Made by a program: the position numbers and the translations under genes | Notes under the pieces: model-generated | What the model saw: the letters and a program-made list of their open reading frames with translations, nothing else | Database searches by the model: none | Told to the model about the DNA's origin: nothing | Assembly (NCBI GenBank): GCA_016765265.1 | Contig: JAESQG010000104.1 | Location: 2,914-11,406 of the forward strand | Direction of reading: 5' to 3' | DNA from: Pseudomonadales bacterium | GTDB taxonomy: Bacteria > Pseudomonadota > Gammaproteobacteria > Pseudomonadales > DC-out160 | Length of the DNA stretch: 8,493 bases | Shown: piece after piece, positions 1 to 5,709 of the stretch | Layout: the number at the start of each line of letters is the position of its first letter | How positions within the stretch are numbered: the first letter of the stretch is position 1

Positions 1-165
1 GATACCGACAACTGGCCCAATATCCGCAAAGCATTGCTAGAGATGGGCCACGGAGAACTAATTGGCAGCGGCCCTAACCAATTAGTGCCCGCTGAAGCGC
101 CGCGCCACAACCCGAGAGGGAAACCCATGACAAAAAAACAAGGCAAACGCGGAAAAAGACGGTAG
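1..165 (+). CDS. ygiQ: C-terminal end of a YgiQ-family radical SAM protein (partial)
   Basis: The frame is open from base 1 and ends at TAG 163-165, giving the last 54 residues of a protein that starts outside the window. The visible part has NWPNIRKALLEMG followed by ELIGSGPNQLVP, then a very basic tail ending KRGKRR. The 'NWP-x-IR-x-AL-x-x-x-G ... LIG-x-G-x-x-x-LVP' pattern is what I recall from the C-terminal (DUF3362) region of YgiQ/UPF0313 proteins, whose tails are also lysine- and arginine-rich. The family carries a radical SAM domain upstream, which cannot be seen here; its reaction is not well established. The gene is convergent with the hydrolase on the other strand. The family call rests on a short stretch recalled from memory. 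Confidence 0.68.
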   Translation, partial: DTDNWPNIRKALLEMGHGELIGSGPNQLVPAEAPRHNPRGKPMTKKQGKRGKRR

Positions 166-189
166 CTAATCACTAATCACTGCGCAGTG
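166..189. repeat. 7-bp tandem repeat running into a 12-bp perfect palindrome
   Basis: Just past the stop codon, CTAATCA occurs twice in tandem (166-172 and 173-179). The last bases overlap a perfect palindrome, CACTGCGCAGTG, at 178-189. The palindrome has no loop, so it is more likely a protein-binding site or chance than a terminator. No T-run follows it. Confidence 0.4.
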
Positions 190-199
190 GGAAGAATTA

Positions 200-226
200 T
201 TAAATAGAATGCGTGATGCTATTTAA
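200..226. terminator. AT-rich stem-loop between convergent genes (possible weak terminator)
   Basis: TTAAATAG (200-207) pairs exactly with CTATTTAA (219-226), enclosing an 11-nt interval in which two more pairs can form. It lies between the converging ends of the YgiQ-like gene and the hydrolase, where a bidirectional terminator would be expected. The stem is AT-rich and the run after it on the + strand is A rather than T, so it is not a canonical intrinsic terminator on that strand. Confidence 0.3.
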
Positions 227-254
227 AAAAGGTTAATGTCCTATTATGCCGACC

Positions 255-1034
255 TTATTTTCTGGGCCAAGCAGCCAAATGATCCATCAAACCCTCTCCC
301 GAAATAGGGTATCCATGGGCTGGATAAACGGTGCGGGGATGTAGTCGACGCAACCGACGCAGACTCCGCCGCATCTGAAAAGGATTTGATAATATAGACG
401 GAACCACCACCTGCCCTTTTTTCTTACTCCCCAGCACGGTATCACCGGAAATCAACTCCCCTGTTGACTCACAAAAATAACAGCAACTATCCCAAGAGTG
501 CCCAGGAGTGTGCACCACTTGCCAATGGGGAAAGTCAGGAACCTGATTTTTGTGCTTTAACCGATAATCAATTTTGTTGCGTTCCTCAATTATTCCCACT
601 CCCTTTTCAGTTTCAGTGTCACACGGCCCATCAGGTGTAAAGATGGGTAATGACTTGGCTTTTACATTTCGACTGGTACTGGCATACATAAGCCACATCC
701 GTGGACGAAATAATTCCATAGATAAGGTAACGAAACGAAAGAAAAACCCCATAGGATCATTTACTGAATTTTGTACTAAGGAATGAGTGGCATGTGGAAA
801 ACCAACCTTACAATTACAGTATTTAGCTAATGCCAATACACCTCCACTATGGTCGGGATCACCATGAGTACAGAGCACCAACGCCACATCCTCTAATGAT
901 CGACCCAAGGTCTGAGTGATAAACCCCATAACGTATTTCTCACCACGCATTGCCACATCAATTACGCAGAGCTTATCGCCATGCTCAATAATGTAGGTAT
1001 TAACATAACGCCCTTTTACATGGTGAACACTCAT
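255..1034 (-). CDS. Metallo-beta-lactamase-fold hydrolase
   Basis: A 259-residue single-domain protein of the metallo-beta-lactamase superfamily, probably a cytoplasmic metal-dependent hydrolase; no signal peptide is seen. The fold's metal motifs appear in order: a strand-end Asp (VIDVA, D26), THGDPDHSGG (H57, D59, D61, H62), HTPGHS (metal His H179), SGDTV (D198) and YPAHG (H240). The usual HxHxDH is HxDxDH here, so the second metal-ligand His is Asp, as in ComEC-type domains. An insert at about residues 90-165 between motifs 2 and 3 is rich in Phe, Met and basic residues and may form a lid or substrate cap. Upstream of the ATG only a weak purine stretch (GAAAGAAA) is seen, so the start is fairly but not fully certain. 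The substrate is unknown. It is convergent with the YgiQ-like gene and 128 bp downstream of the CHASE/GGDEF gene. Confidence 0.85.
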   Translation of the reverse strand: MSVHHVKGRYVNTYIIEHGDKLCVIDVAMRGEKYVMGFITQTLGRSLEDVALVLCTHGDPDHSGGVLALAKYCNCKVGFPHATHSLVQNSVNDPMGFFFRFVTLSMELFRPRMWLMYASTSRNVKAKSLPIFTPDGPCDTETEKGVGIIEERNKIDYRLKHKNQVPDFPHWQVVHTPGHSWDSCCYFCESTGELISGDTVLGSKKKGQVVVPSILSNPFQMRRSLRRLRRLHPRTVYPAHGYPISGEGLMDHLAAWPRK

Positions 1035-1126
1035 TTTCTTTCAACACCGTCAACAACAACTCATAAGGAAAATATAAATAACACTCTTTGAACAAACCGG
1101 TGCCTATACATTTCTAACTGACCTCA

Positions 1127-1159
1127 AACAACTCAGTATAAACAACTCAGTATAAACAA
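1127..1159. repeat. Exact 14-bp tandem repeat (2.4 copies)
   Basis: AACAACTCAGTATA occurs at 1127-1140 and again, without mismatch, at 1141-1154, followed by AACAA (1155-1159). The array begins 3 bp beyond the stop codon of the degenerate GGDEF gene and fills part of the 128-bp gap to the hydrolase. The perfect identity suggests a recent slippage duplication. Two other gaps in this window carry arrays of the same period with different sequence. Confidence 0.9.
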
Positions 1160-1162
1160 GGT

Positions 1163-2704
1163 TTACCGGCAGGAATCTATCGCTCGTTTAATAAGATCTT
1201 TAACTTCTAGGCCATCGTCCGGGTAGACGGCGATGCCAGTAGTGGTATCGGTTTCGATTTTATTATTATCGATAAAAACGGGTTCGTTAAGTGCCGTAAT
1301 AATCTTATTCTCTGCTATCGAAAGGTTTTCAGCACTAACTGAATTTTCAAACAAAACAATAAACTTCGTCCGAGCTATACATGCAAAAAAATCTGTCTCT
1401 GACAGCAGCTTTCGAATTCGACTACTTAAAGTCACTAACAGCATGTCTCCCACAACTTCACCATGCAAACTCACCATGCTATCGAGGCCTTTAACTTCTA
1501 TACACATGACTCTTAACTTAAACTCAGGGGAATGATGATTTATCAGAATATTGTGTAAGTGGCTTAATAAATGAGGACGATTCGGCAGCTGAGTCAAACT
1601 ATCGTAGTAAGTCATTATGAACAGACCGTATCTAGCGCGCTCTAGGTTTTCCTCATTTTTCCGATAATACCCACCATAAATAAACACCCCTGTCGTTAAC
1701 ACAACAGCGAGCATAACCACCAGACCAATAAGAGCCCAGCTAATACTGGTCCATCCTAATTGCCACTCCACGTCTAACTCAAATTGCTGTTGATCATAAC
1801 CCACCAGGTTTGAATAAGTTAACTTAGGAAACAAAAGGCTCTCAATGTTGCCACGAAGCTCGCCCACCATGTTCAACAATATTCCTTCATTTTCCTGTGG
1901 CAAATAAGCAGGATGACGCAAGATTGTTGTTGTTCCCGGAAAGATACTCAGATTATCCGGCAACATCTCTATTGCTCTAATCACTAATAAAGCCAACAAC
2001 TGCTCTTCGTCTGCGTCTATAGACGCTTTTCGCGTGGTTGGATGCAGCATTACATAGCCGAAATCCCCTTCCACTAATTCGAAGGGACGGGACATAACGG
2101 TACTCCCCCCCCGAATCGATTCCACCATCGCTCGACGAAGAAACGATATGGATTCTATATCAAGACCCATCGCCCTTTCTCTCTGCTCAACGGTAGCGGG
2201 CTCCATAAACACAATGGGGTAGTAAAAGGCCTTATCTTCTACATCAACGAAATGTACTTTGCTATTGTATACATAAGCTTTGAGTTTATAGTATTGGTTG
2301 CCCATTGCTTTCTGTTGTTGCGCGACCTCATCTATCTGCGAACGCTTGATCCTATTTACCGTTTCGATAAGGTAGATTTTGGAGTGTCGCTGCACCAGAT
2401 TGTGAACATATTGCACCATGACAGTCTTATCGTGAGGCCCAACTACACTCAACAGCGCCGCAAAACTCTCCAATATAGTTTGATTTGTTAGCAATGTGCT
2501 ATATACATGATTCCGAAGATTGCCCACGTGTTCGTCAAATTTAGTTTGCTCACCATTAATGTCAATTCTGATCACCGTGCCTATCAGCAAAATAGATAAT
2601 ACTAAAACGCATGCAACAAGTACTTTAACGAGTGAAGAAGCACTCAATTGAGAGTAGCTACTTAAACTTTCTTGATTTTCAAAATATTGAGCTGACCGGT
2701 GCAT
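1163..2704 (-). CDS. CHASE-domain membrane sensor with degenerate GGDEF domain
   Basis: A 513-residue inner-membrane signalling protein. After a short cytoplasmic N-terminus there is a membrane helix (about 25-45), then a periplasmic region (about 46-318) with a CHASE-like core (YYPIVFMEPATVEQRERAMG near 161-180, then a conserved-looking FLRRAM...RGGSTVMSRPFEL run), a second helix (about 320-345), and a cytoplasmic GGDEF-family domain (about 366-513). The domain keeps YDSLTQLPNR at its start and GIAVYPDDG near its end, but the GGDEF signature is ARTKF (444-448). Diguanylate cyclase activity is therefore very unlikely, and a binding or regulatory role in c-di-GMP signalling is inferred. It stops at DSCR, short of the usual last helix (ADxALYxAK), and no EAL domain follows. 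The ATG start is preceded only by a weak TAGGGTAGAT stretch. Ligand unknown. Confidence 0.85.
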   Translation of the reverse strand: MHRSAQYFENQESLSSYSQLSASSLVKVLVACVLVLSILLIGTVIRIDINGEQTKFDEHVGNLRNHVYSTLLTNQTILESFAALLSVVGPHDKTVMVQYVHNLVQRHSKIYLIETVNRIKRSQIDEVAQQQKAMGNQYYKLKAYVYNSKVHFVDVEDKAFYYPIVFMEPATVEQRERAMGLDIESISFLRRAMVESIRGGSTVMSRPFELVEGDFGYVMLHPTTRKASIDADEEQLLALLVIRAIEMLPDNLSIFPGTTTILRHPAYLPQENEGILLNMVGELRGNIESLLFPKLTYSNLVGYDQQQFELDVEWQLGWTSISWALIGLVVMLAVVLTTGVFIYGGYYRKNEENLERARYGLFIMTYYDSLTQLPNRPHLLSHLHNILINHHSPEFKLRVMCIEVKGLDSMVSLHGEVVGDMLLVTLSSRIRKLLSETDFFACIARTKFIVLFENSVSAENLSIAENKIITALNEPVFIDNNKIETDTTTGIAVYPDDGLEVKDLIKRAIDSCR

Positions 2705-2765
2705 ATCTATCTACCCTAGATAAAGTAAGTTCGAAATAAAAAATCGTGAAGGCTATTCGACATTC

Positions 2766-2821
2766 ATTCATAACCAAAGATTCATAACCATAGATTCACG
2801 ACCAAAGATACAGAACCAAAC
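2766..2821. repeat. 14-bp tandem array, four imperfect copies
   Basis: Four head-to-tail 14-bp units: ATTCATAACCAAAG (2766-2779), ATTCATAACCATAG (2780-2793), ATTCACGACCAAAG (2794-2807) and a diverged ATACAGAACCAAAC (2808-2821). The array sits 62 bp upstream of the CHASE/GGDEF start codon on the - strand, inside what should be its promoter or leader region. Three units span 42 bp, about four helical turns, so repeated protein binding is conceivable, but replication slippage is the simpler explanation. Confidence 0.85.
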
Positions 2822-2907
2822 CGAGTTGAAACTTCATCATTAAAGGTAGCGTATAAAACTGTTTCTGCGCTCGAAATTGCATCGCTACCTCATTACAGTT
2901 AAAATTT

Positions 2908-3351
2908 CTAATGCGTGGGTCTGGATCCTCTGATGGCACTTTTCCCATTTTGCAAACTTTCCTCTAATCCATGCCCCATCCAGTGATCAAATGATTCTCT
3001 GTGCATTTTCACCAAAGCATGGTCATCGTCATCCGCTTCTGCTTCGTTTATACACTGGTGCGCATAAAGCAGCGCCTCCACAGCTTGCAGCATTCCTTGA
3101 TAAGATATAGTGAGTTTTTCATGTTGATTTAGGAGCTTCTCATATGGGGCTTTATCTCCGCCGTATAACGATTCCAACTCGCGGTAATGAGACAAATTAT
3201 CCAATACATCGCCATACATTGATTTGTATTTTTTGCGAAGTTTCTTTGCCCCTTCATCCATTCCTTCTTCTTGCCCTCGTCGATAGCCGACGACACACAG
3301 GCCGGGGACAATGACAAGGATCAACAAACACGCCCAGACAGGAAAAAACAC
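2908..3351 (-). CDS. Unrecognised small membrane-anchored protein (147 aa)
   Basis: I do not recognise this protein. It starts with a hydrophobic segment (about residues 3-22, FPVWACLLILVIVPGLCVVG) followed by RR and an acidic/basic helix-prone stretch, so it is probably anchored by its N-terminus with most of the chain in the cytoplasm. Residues about 30-100 look largely helical (KKLRKKYKSMYGDVLDNL, then YEKLLNQHEKL), and an acidic EADDDD patch lies near 104-110. The start is GTG (revcomp of 3349-3351), supported by an excellent Shine-Dalgarno, GAGGAGGG, 6 nt upstream. It lies between the divergent control region and the CHASE/GGDEF gene, with 203 bp to the latter. Good Shine-Dalgarno placement and protein-like composition argue that it is real; the function is unknown. 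Confidence 0.7.
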   Translation of the reverse strand: MFFPVWACLLILVIVPGLCVVGYRRGQEEGMDEGAKKLRKKYKSMYGDVLDNLSHYRELESLYGGDKAPYEKLLNQHEKLTISYQGMLQAVEALLYAHQCINEAEADDDDHALVKMHRESFDHWMGHGLEESLQNGKSAIRGSRPTH

Positions 3352-3357
3352 CAGAAT

Positions 3358-3365
3358 CCCTCCTC
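3358..3365 (-). promoter_or_regulatory. Strong Shine-Dalgarno fixing the GTG start of the 147-aa gene
   Basis: On the - strand GAGGAGGG is followed by a 6-nt spacer (ATTCTG) and then GTG. This is the best ribosome-binding site in the window and justifies the non-ATG start. A second purine-rich run, TAGGAGGCG, lies a little further upstream and may belong to nothing or to a very short leader. Confidence 0.75.
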
Positions 3366-3390
3366 AATTAATCGCCTCCTATTTTCAATA

Positions 3391-3404
3391 GAGTATTCAT
3401 ACTC
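3391..3404. promoter_or_regulatory. 14-bp dyad upstream of the 147-aa gene
   Basis: GAGTAT and ATACTC flank a 2-bp centre, a perfect 6-bp inverted repeat about 40 bp upstream of the GTG start of the - strand gene. The position is near where that gene's promoter or operator would lie. The binding factor is unknown, and a dyad of this length can arise by chance. Confidence 0.3.
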
Positions 3405-3467
3405 AACTAGGAAACATTCTTAGTTTAGCTCAACTCAGGATTTAGGCTTACAGATGTGCAAATTAGT

Positions 3468-3493
3468 CAATTCGCCATCAATAATGGCAATTG
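3468..3493. promoter_or_regulatory. Imperfect 10-bp-stem hairpin or dyad
   Basis: CAATT-C-GCCAT (3468-3478) is complementary to ATGGC-AATTG (3484-3493) with one bulged C at 3473 and a 5-nt CAATA loop. A second, wider dyad (TCGCCA 3472-3477, TGGCGA 3497-3502) overlaps it. No T-run follows, so it is not a terminator. It could be an operator for either divergent transcript. Confidence 0.35.
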
Positions 3494-3798
3494 TGTTGGC
3501 GATAATGACAGATTAAGTAAGTTGGCCACCTAGCCATTTAATTTGATGAAACCAACCTTATGATTTTATAATGCCATAAAATTATTAAGCTTTTTTCTAT
3601 AATCCCAAAAGCACCGCTTAAAACAATGGTTTCGAATGATTTATTCGCTTTTTATTACATAATTACTCCCCTTAGGGGCTAACATCTGCCCTAAATTTCA
3701 ACTATGTAAACATCTTGTAATCACAGCTATCGTACCCCCAAAAAACCTGTTGACGAGTAGGGGCAAAATTCGGCAGACTGTTGCGAATCAAAGGAGTG

Positions 3799-3835
3799 GA
3801 TACAAGGAGATACAAGATATCACTGGATGTCACCT
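3799..3835 (+). promoter_or_regulatory. Cluster of 10-bp-spaced direct repeats (possible activator site)
   Basis: GATACAAG occurs at 3799-3806 and 3809-3816, exactly 10 bp apart. It is followed at once by GATATCACTG (3816-3825) and GATGTCACCT (3826-3835), again 10 bp apart and matching at 7 of 10 positions. Repeats one helical turn apart put identical contacts on the same DNA face. The cluster ends about 50 bp upstream of the candidate -35 region for the P450 operon, a distance compatible with an activator. Which regulator binds, if any, cannot be told; no regulator gene is in the window. Confidence 0.35.
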
Positions 3836-3886
3836 AGTCTCTTTATCATCGAACACACCACCCTAAAACTGGAGAAACAACCCCGC

Positions 3887-3914
3887 TTATTAATGTGTGC
3901 TGAGGCCCTATAAT
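3887..3914 (+). promoter_or_regulatory. Candidate promoter of the P450 operon
   Basis: A consensus -10 hexamer TATAAT lies at 3909-3914. The best -35 at 16-bp spacing is TTATTA (3887-3892), matching TTGACA at three positions, so the promoter would be weak unless activated. It would give a leader of about 145 nt before the reductase start, containing two AACATGC direct repeats (3918-3924, 3934-3940) and the 14-bp tandem array. TATAAT by itself is common in AT-rich DNA. Confidence 0.35.
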
Positions 3915-3957
3915 ATAAACATGCTTGGGCTGTAACATGCACTGCGCAAAGCTTCAT

Positions 3958-4013
3958 ACTTAAAAGTTAATACCCTAAAGTTAATACTCAAAAGTATCGA
4001 ACTTAAATCTAAT
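3958..4013. repeat. 14-bp tandem array, four degenerate copies, in the P450 operon leader
   Basis: Units at 3958-3971 (ACTTAAAAGTTAAT), 3972-3985 (ACCCTAAAGTTAAT), 3986-3999 (ACTCAAAAGTATCG) and 4000-4013 (AACTTAAATCTAAT). Units 1 and 2 differ at two positions; the others are more diverged. The array ends about 50 bp before the reductase start codon. The period equals that of the arrays at 1127 and 2766 although the sequences are unrelated. Confidence 0.7.
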
Positions 4014-4062
4014 CAGCAGGCTAATTAGATAGCTACTCAGCAACAGAAATTATAGAGGTAAA

Positions 4063-5271
4063 ATGATGAGTCCAATTGTAATTATTGGAGCCGGACAAGC
4101 GGGAGGACAGGCTGTCGCTAGTCTCAGACAACAAGGATATAAAGAAGAGATCATTTTGTTTGGGGATGAATCCCATTTACCCTATCAACGTCCTTTCTTA
4201 TCAAAGCAATACCTCTCTGGCGAACATGAAGAAGGTAGAATCTTTCTACGAGCCGAAAAATTTTATCACGATCACAATATAACTTTACGTCTTGGCGAAC
4301 GAGTGGCTTCAATCGATCCCAAGTCATGCCAGATCACAACCGCTGATGGCGAAAAAATTGAATATCAAGATTTGATTCTTGCAACGGGCAGCCGCCCTCG
4401 TCTACTCAAGATTCCTGGGTCTGAGTTAAAAAACATTTATTATTTACGTACTTTAGATGATGTCAACAAAATCAAACCCACTATTCAAGCAGGAAAAAAA
4501 TTAGTCATTATTGGTGGTGGCTATATCGGCTTAGAAGTTGCCTCCGTGGCGGCCACGGCCGGCATGCTAGTTACTGTGATAGAGACTGAAGATCGAATTC
4601 TAAAACGAGTTACAACCTCTGAAATGAGCGAGTTTTATCACCAGCTGCATACCGATCGAGGCGTAAATATTATATTAAATTCTGGGGTCAATAGTTTTGA
4701 AGGTGGTGAGGAGCTAAGCCATGTAGTCTGCAAAGAGCATAAATTAGAGGCAGATGTGGCCATCGTTGGAATCGGTATTATTCCGAATATAGAATTGGCT
4801 GAAGAGGCTCAGCTAGAATGCGAAAATGGCATTACGACGAATCATCAATGCCAAACTTCAAGCCCTCATATTTATGCAGCAGGAGATTGTTCAAACCACC
4901 CTAACCCGATCATAGGCAGACGTCTAAGACTGGAATCAGTCCCTAACGCCATGGATCAAGCAAAGGTTGTTGCCGCTAATATTCTGGGAAAGGATACCAC
5001 CTATTCCGCGGTACCGTGGTTCTGGTCAGATCAATACGAACATAAATTACAAATGGTAGGTTACTCCGCCGATGGCAATAGCCAAGTACTGCGAGGTGAC
5101 AAGGACAAACAGCAATTTGCTATTTTCTACCTAAAAGACGATCATTTAGTCGCAGTAGATGCAGTCAATTCCGCTCGCGAATTTATGACAGGAAGAAAAT
5201 TTTATGGACAAAAATTTGATTCCGTTAAGCTGGCTGATACGGCCATTGATGTAAAAGATGCAGTGATTTAA
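4063..5271 (+). CDS. NADH-dependent ferredoxin reductase (FAD), P450 electron donor
   Basis: A 402-residue FAD-dependent pyridine-nucleotide reductase of the putidaredoxin/rubredoxin reductase type. It takes hydride from NADH and passes single electrons to the ferredoxin encoded next. Visible are the N-terminal FAD Rossmann motif IVIIGAGQAGGQ (about 5-16), the ATGSRPR motif (107-113), the NAD-binding motif IIGGGYIGLEVA (149-160) and the second FAD contact YAAGDC (271-276), followed by the C-terminal reductase domain (VPWFWSDQYEHKLQMVGY, about 317-334). Length is normal for the family. Two ATGs stand in tandem; GAGGT at 4055-4059 lies 3 nt from the first and 6 nt from the second (4066), so translation may well begin at the second, giving 401 residues. 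It is the first gene of the class I P450 operon, with 92 bp to the ferredoxin start. Confidence 0.93.
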   Translation: MMSPIVIIGAGQAGGQAVASLRQQGYKEEIILFGDESHLPYQRPFLSKQYLSGEHEEGRIFLRAEKFYHDHNITLRLGERVASIDPKSCQITTADGEKIEYQDLILATGSRPRLLKIPGSELKNIYYLRTLDDVNKIKPTIQAGKKLVIIGGGYIGLEVASVAATAGMLVTVIETEDRILKRVTTSEMSEFYHQLHTDRGVNIILNSGVNSFEGGEELSHVVCKEHKLEADVAIVGIGIIPNIELAEEAQLECENGITTNHQCQTSSPHIYAAGDCSNHPNPIIGRRLRLESVPNAMDQAKVVAANILGKDTTYSAVPWFWSDQYEHKLQMVGYSADGNSQVLRGDKDKQQFAIFYLKDDHLVAVDAVNSAREFMTGRKFYGQKFDSVKLADTAIDVKDAVI

Positions 5272-5292
5272 TATTCTCTATTGTTGCGCTCC

Positions 5293-5321
5293 CTTTATTG
5301 TAATAAGGAACCGTAATAAAG
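5293..5321 (+). other. Alternative small stem-loops between reductase and ferredoxin genes
   Basis: CTTTATT (5293-5299) can pair with AATAAAG (5315-5321) across a 15-nt interval. TTATT (5295-5299) can instead pair with AATAA (5302-5306) across two bases. The structures are AT-rich and lack a T-run, so they are not terminators. They could influence mRNA processing or the relative expression of the two redox genes. Confidence 0.25.
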
Positions 5322-5349
5322 AGACCTTCGCTAAACTAAGAACTAAAGT

Positions 5350-5355
5350 AGGTGA
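5350..5355 (+). promoter_or_regulatory. Shine-Dalgarno deciding the ferredoxin start
   Basis: AGGTGA lies 8 nt upstream of ATG 5364. Its last bases include the upstream in-frame GTG (5352-5354), which therefore is part of the ribosome-binding site rather than the start codon. Confidence 0.65.
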
Positions 5356-5363
5356 ATATAAGT

Positions 5364-5684
5364 ATGTCTAAAATTACATTTGTAAAACACACTGGAGAGA
5401 AGTCAACTTTCGATGCAGAAAATGGCATCTCAGTAATGAACGTTGCTGTAGACAACCTGGTAACGGGAATAGACGCTGACTGCGGCGGCGAATGCAACTG
5501 CGCTACCTGCCACATCTATGTGGATGAAAAGTGGTGGGACAAGGTAGGCGGAACTAACCCTACTGAGGAGGCGATCATGAGCTTAAACCCTGATAGGCAA
5601 GCCACATCTAGACTTTCTTGCCAAATAAAAGTTTCTGATGAATTGGACGGATTAGAGGTACACCTACCCGAATTCCAATATTAA
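5364..5684 (+). CDS. [2Fe-2S] ferredoxin of the adrenodoxin/putidaredoxin type
   Basis: A 106-residue soluble electron carrier between the reductase and the CYP153 P450s. The four cluster cysteines fit the vertebrate-type pattern C-x5-C-x2-C-x36-C: C40, C46, C49 and C86, within DCGGECNCATCH and RLSCQI; C44 is an extra, non-ligand Cys. The acidic run after the cluster loop and DELDGLEVHLPEFQY at the end are typical of P450-partner ferredoxins. The frame is open from a GTG at 5352, but I place the start at ATG 5364 because AGGTGA (5350-5355) stands 8 nt before it and overlaps the GTG, and because MSKITFV matches the family's N-terminus. It ends 25 bp before the first P450 gene, so the two are surely cotranscribed. 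Confidence 0.94.
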   Translation: MSKITFVKHTGEKSTFDAENGISVMNVAVDNLVTGIDADCGGECNCATCHIYVDEKWWDKVGGTNPTEEAIMSLNPDRQATSRLSCQIKVSDELDGLEVHLPEFQY

Positions 5685-5709
5685 CATTTAACAGTACGGG
5701 AACAATATT

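Larger units (their letters stand above)
3352..4062. other. Gene-free divergent control region of about 710 bp
   Basis: This stretch separates the - strand 147-aa gene from the + strand P450 operon. No convincing coding region was found on either strand; the longest notable ATG frame is about 20 codons with no ribosome-binding site. It is AT-rich and holds a dyad at 3391-3404, an imperfect hairpin at 3468-3493, an 11-nt CCCCTTAGGGG palindrome at 3668-3678, clustered 10-bp direct repeats at 3799-3835, a TATAAT box at 3909-3914 and a 14-bp tandem array at 3958-4013. The size and the number of symmetric elements suggest regulated divergent transcription, possibly with a long leader for the P450 operon. 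Confidence 0.6.

Noticed and set aside
178..189. Palindrome CACTGCGCAGTG as a terminator of the YgiQ-like gene
   Set aside because: It has no loop and no following T-run, so a hairpin terminator is unlikely.
3368..3400. 10-codon - strand leader-peptide-like frame before the 147-aa gene
   Set aside because: Only ATG-to-TAA over 10 codons with no run of regulatory codons and no clear ribosome-binding site; most likely chance.
3454..3516. Tiny + strand frame in the divergent region (about 20 codons, hydrophobic)
   Set aside because: No Shine-Dalgarno, overlaps the dyad at 3468-3502, and is too short to judge.
3750..3778. Promoter from TTGACG at 3750
   Set aside because: No acceptable -10 hexamer is found 16-18 bp downstream.
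5352..5363. Upstream GTG as the ferredoxin start
   Set aside because: The GTG lies within the Shine-Dalgarno AGGTGA; ATG 5364 has proper spacing and the family's N-terminus.
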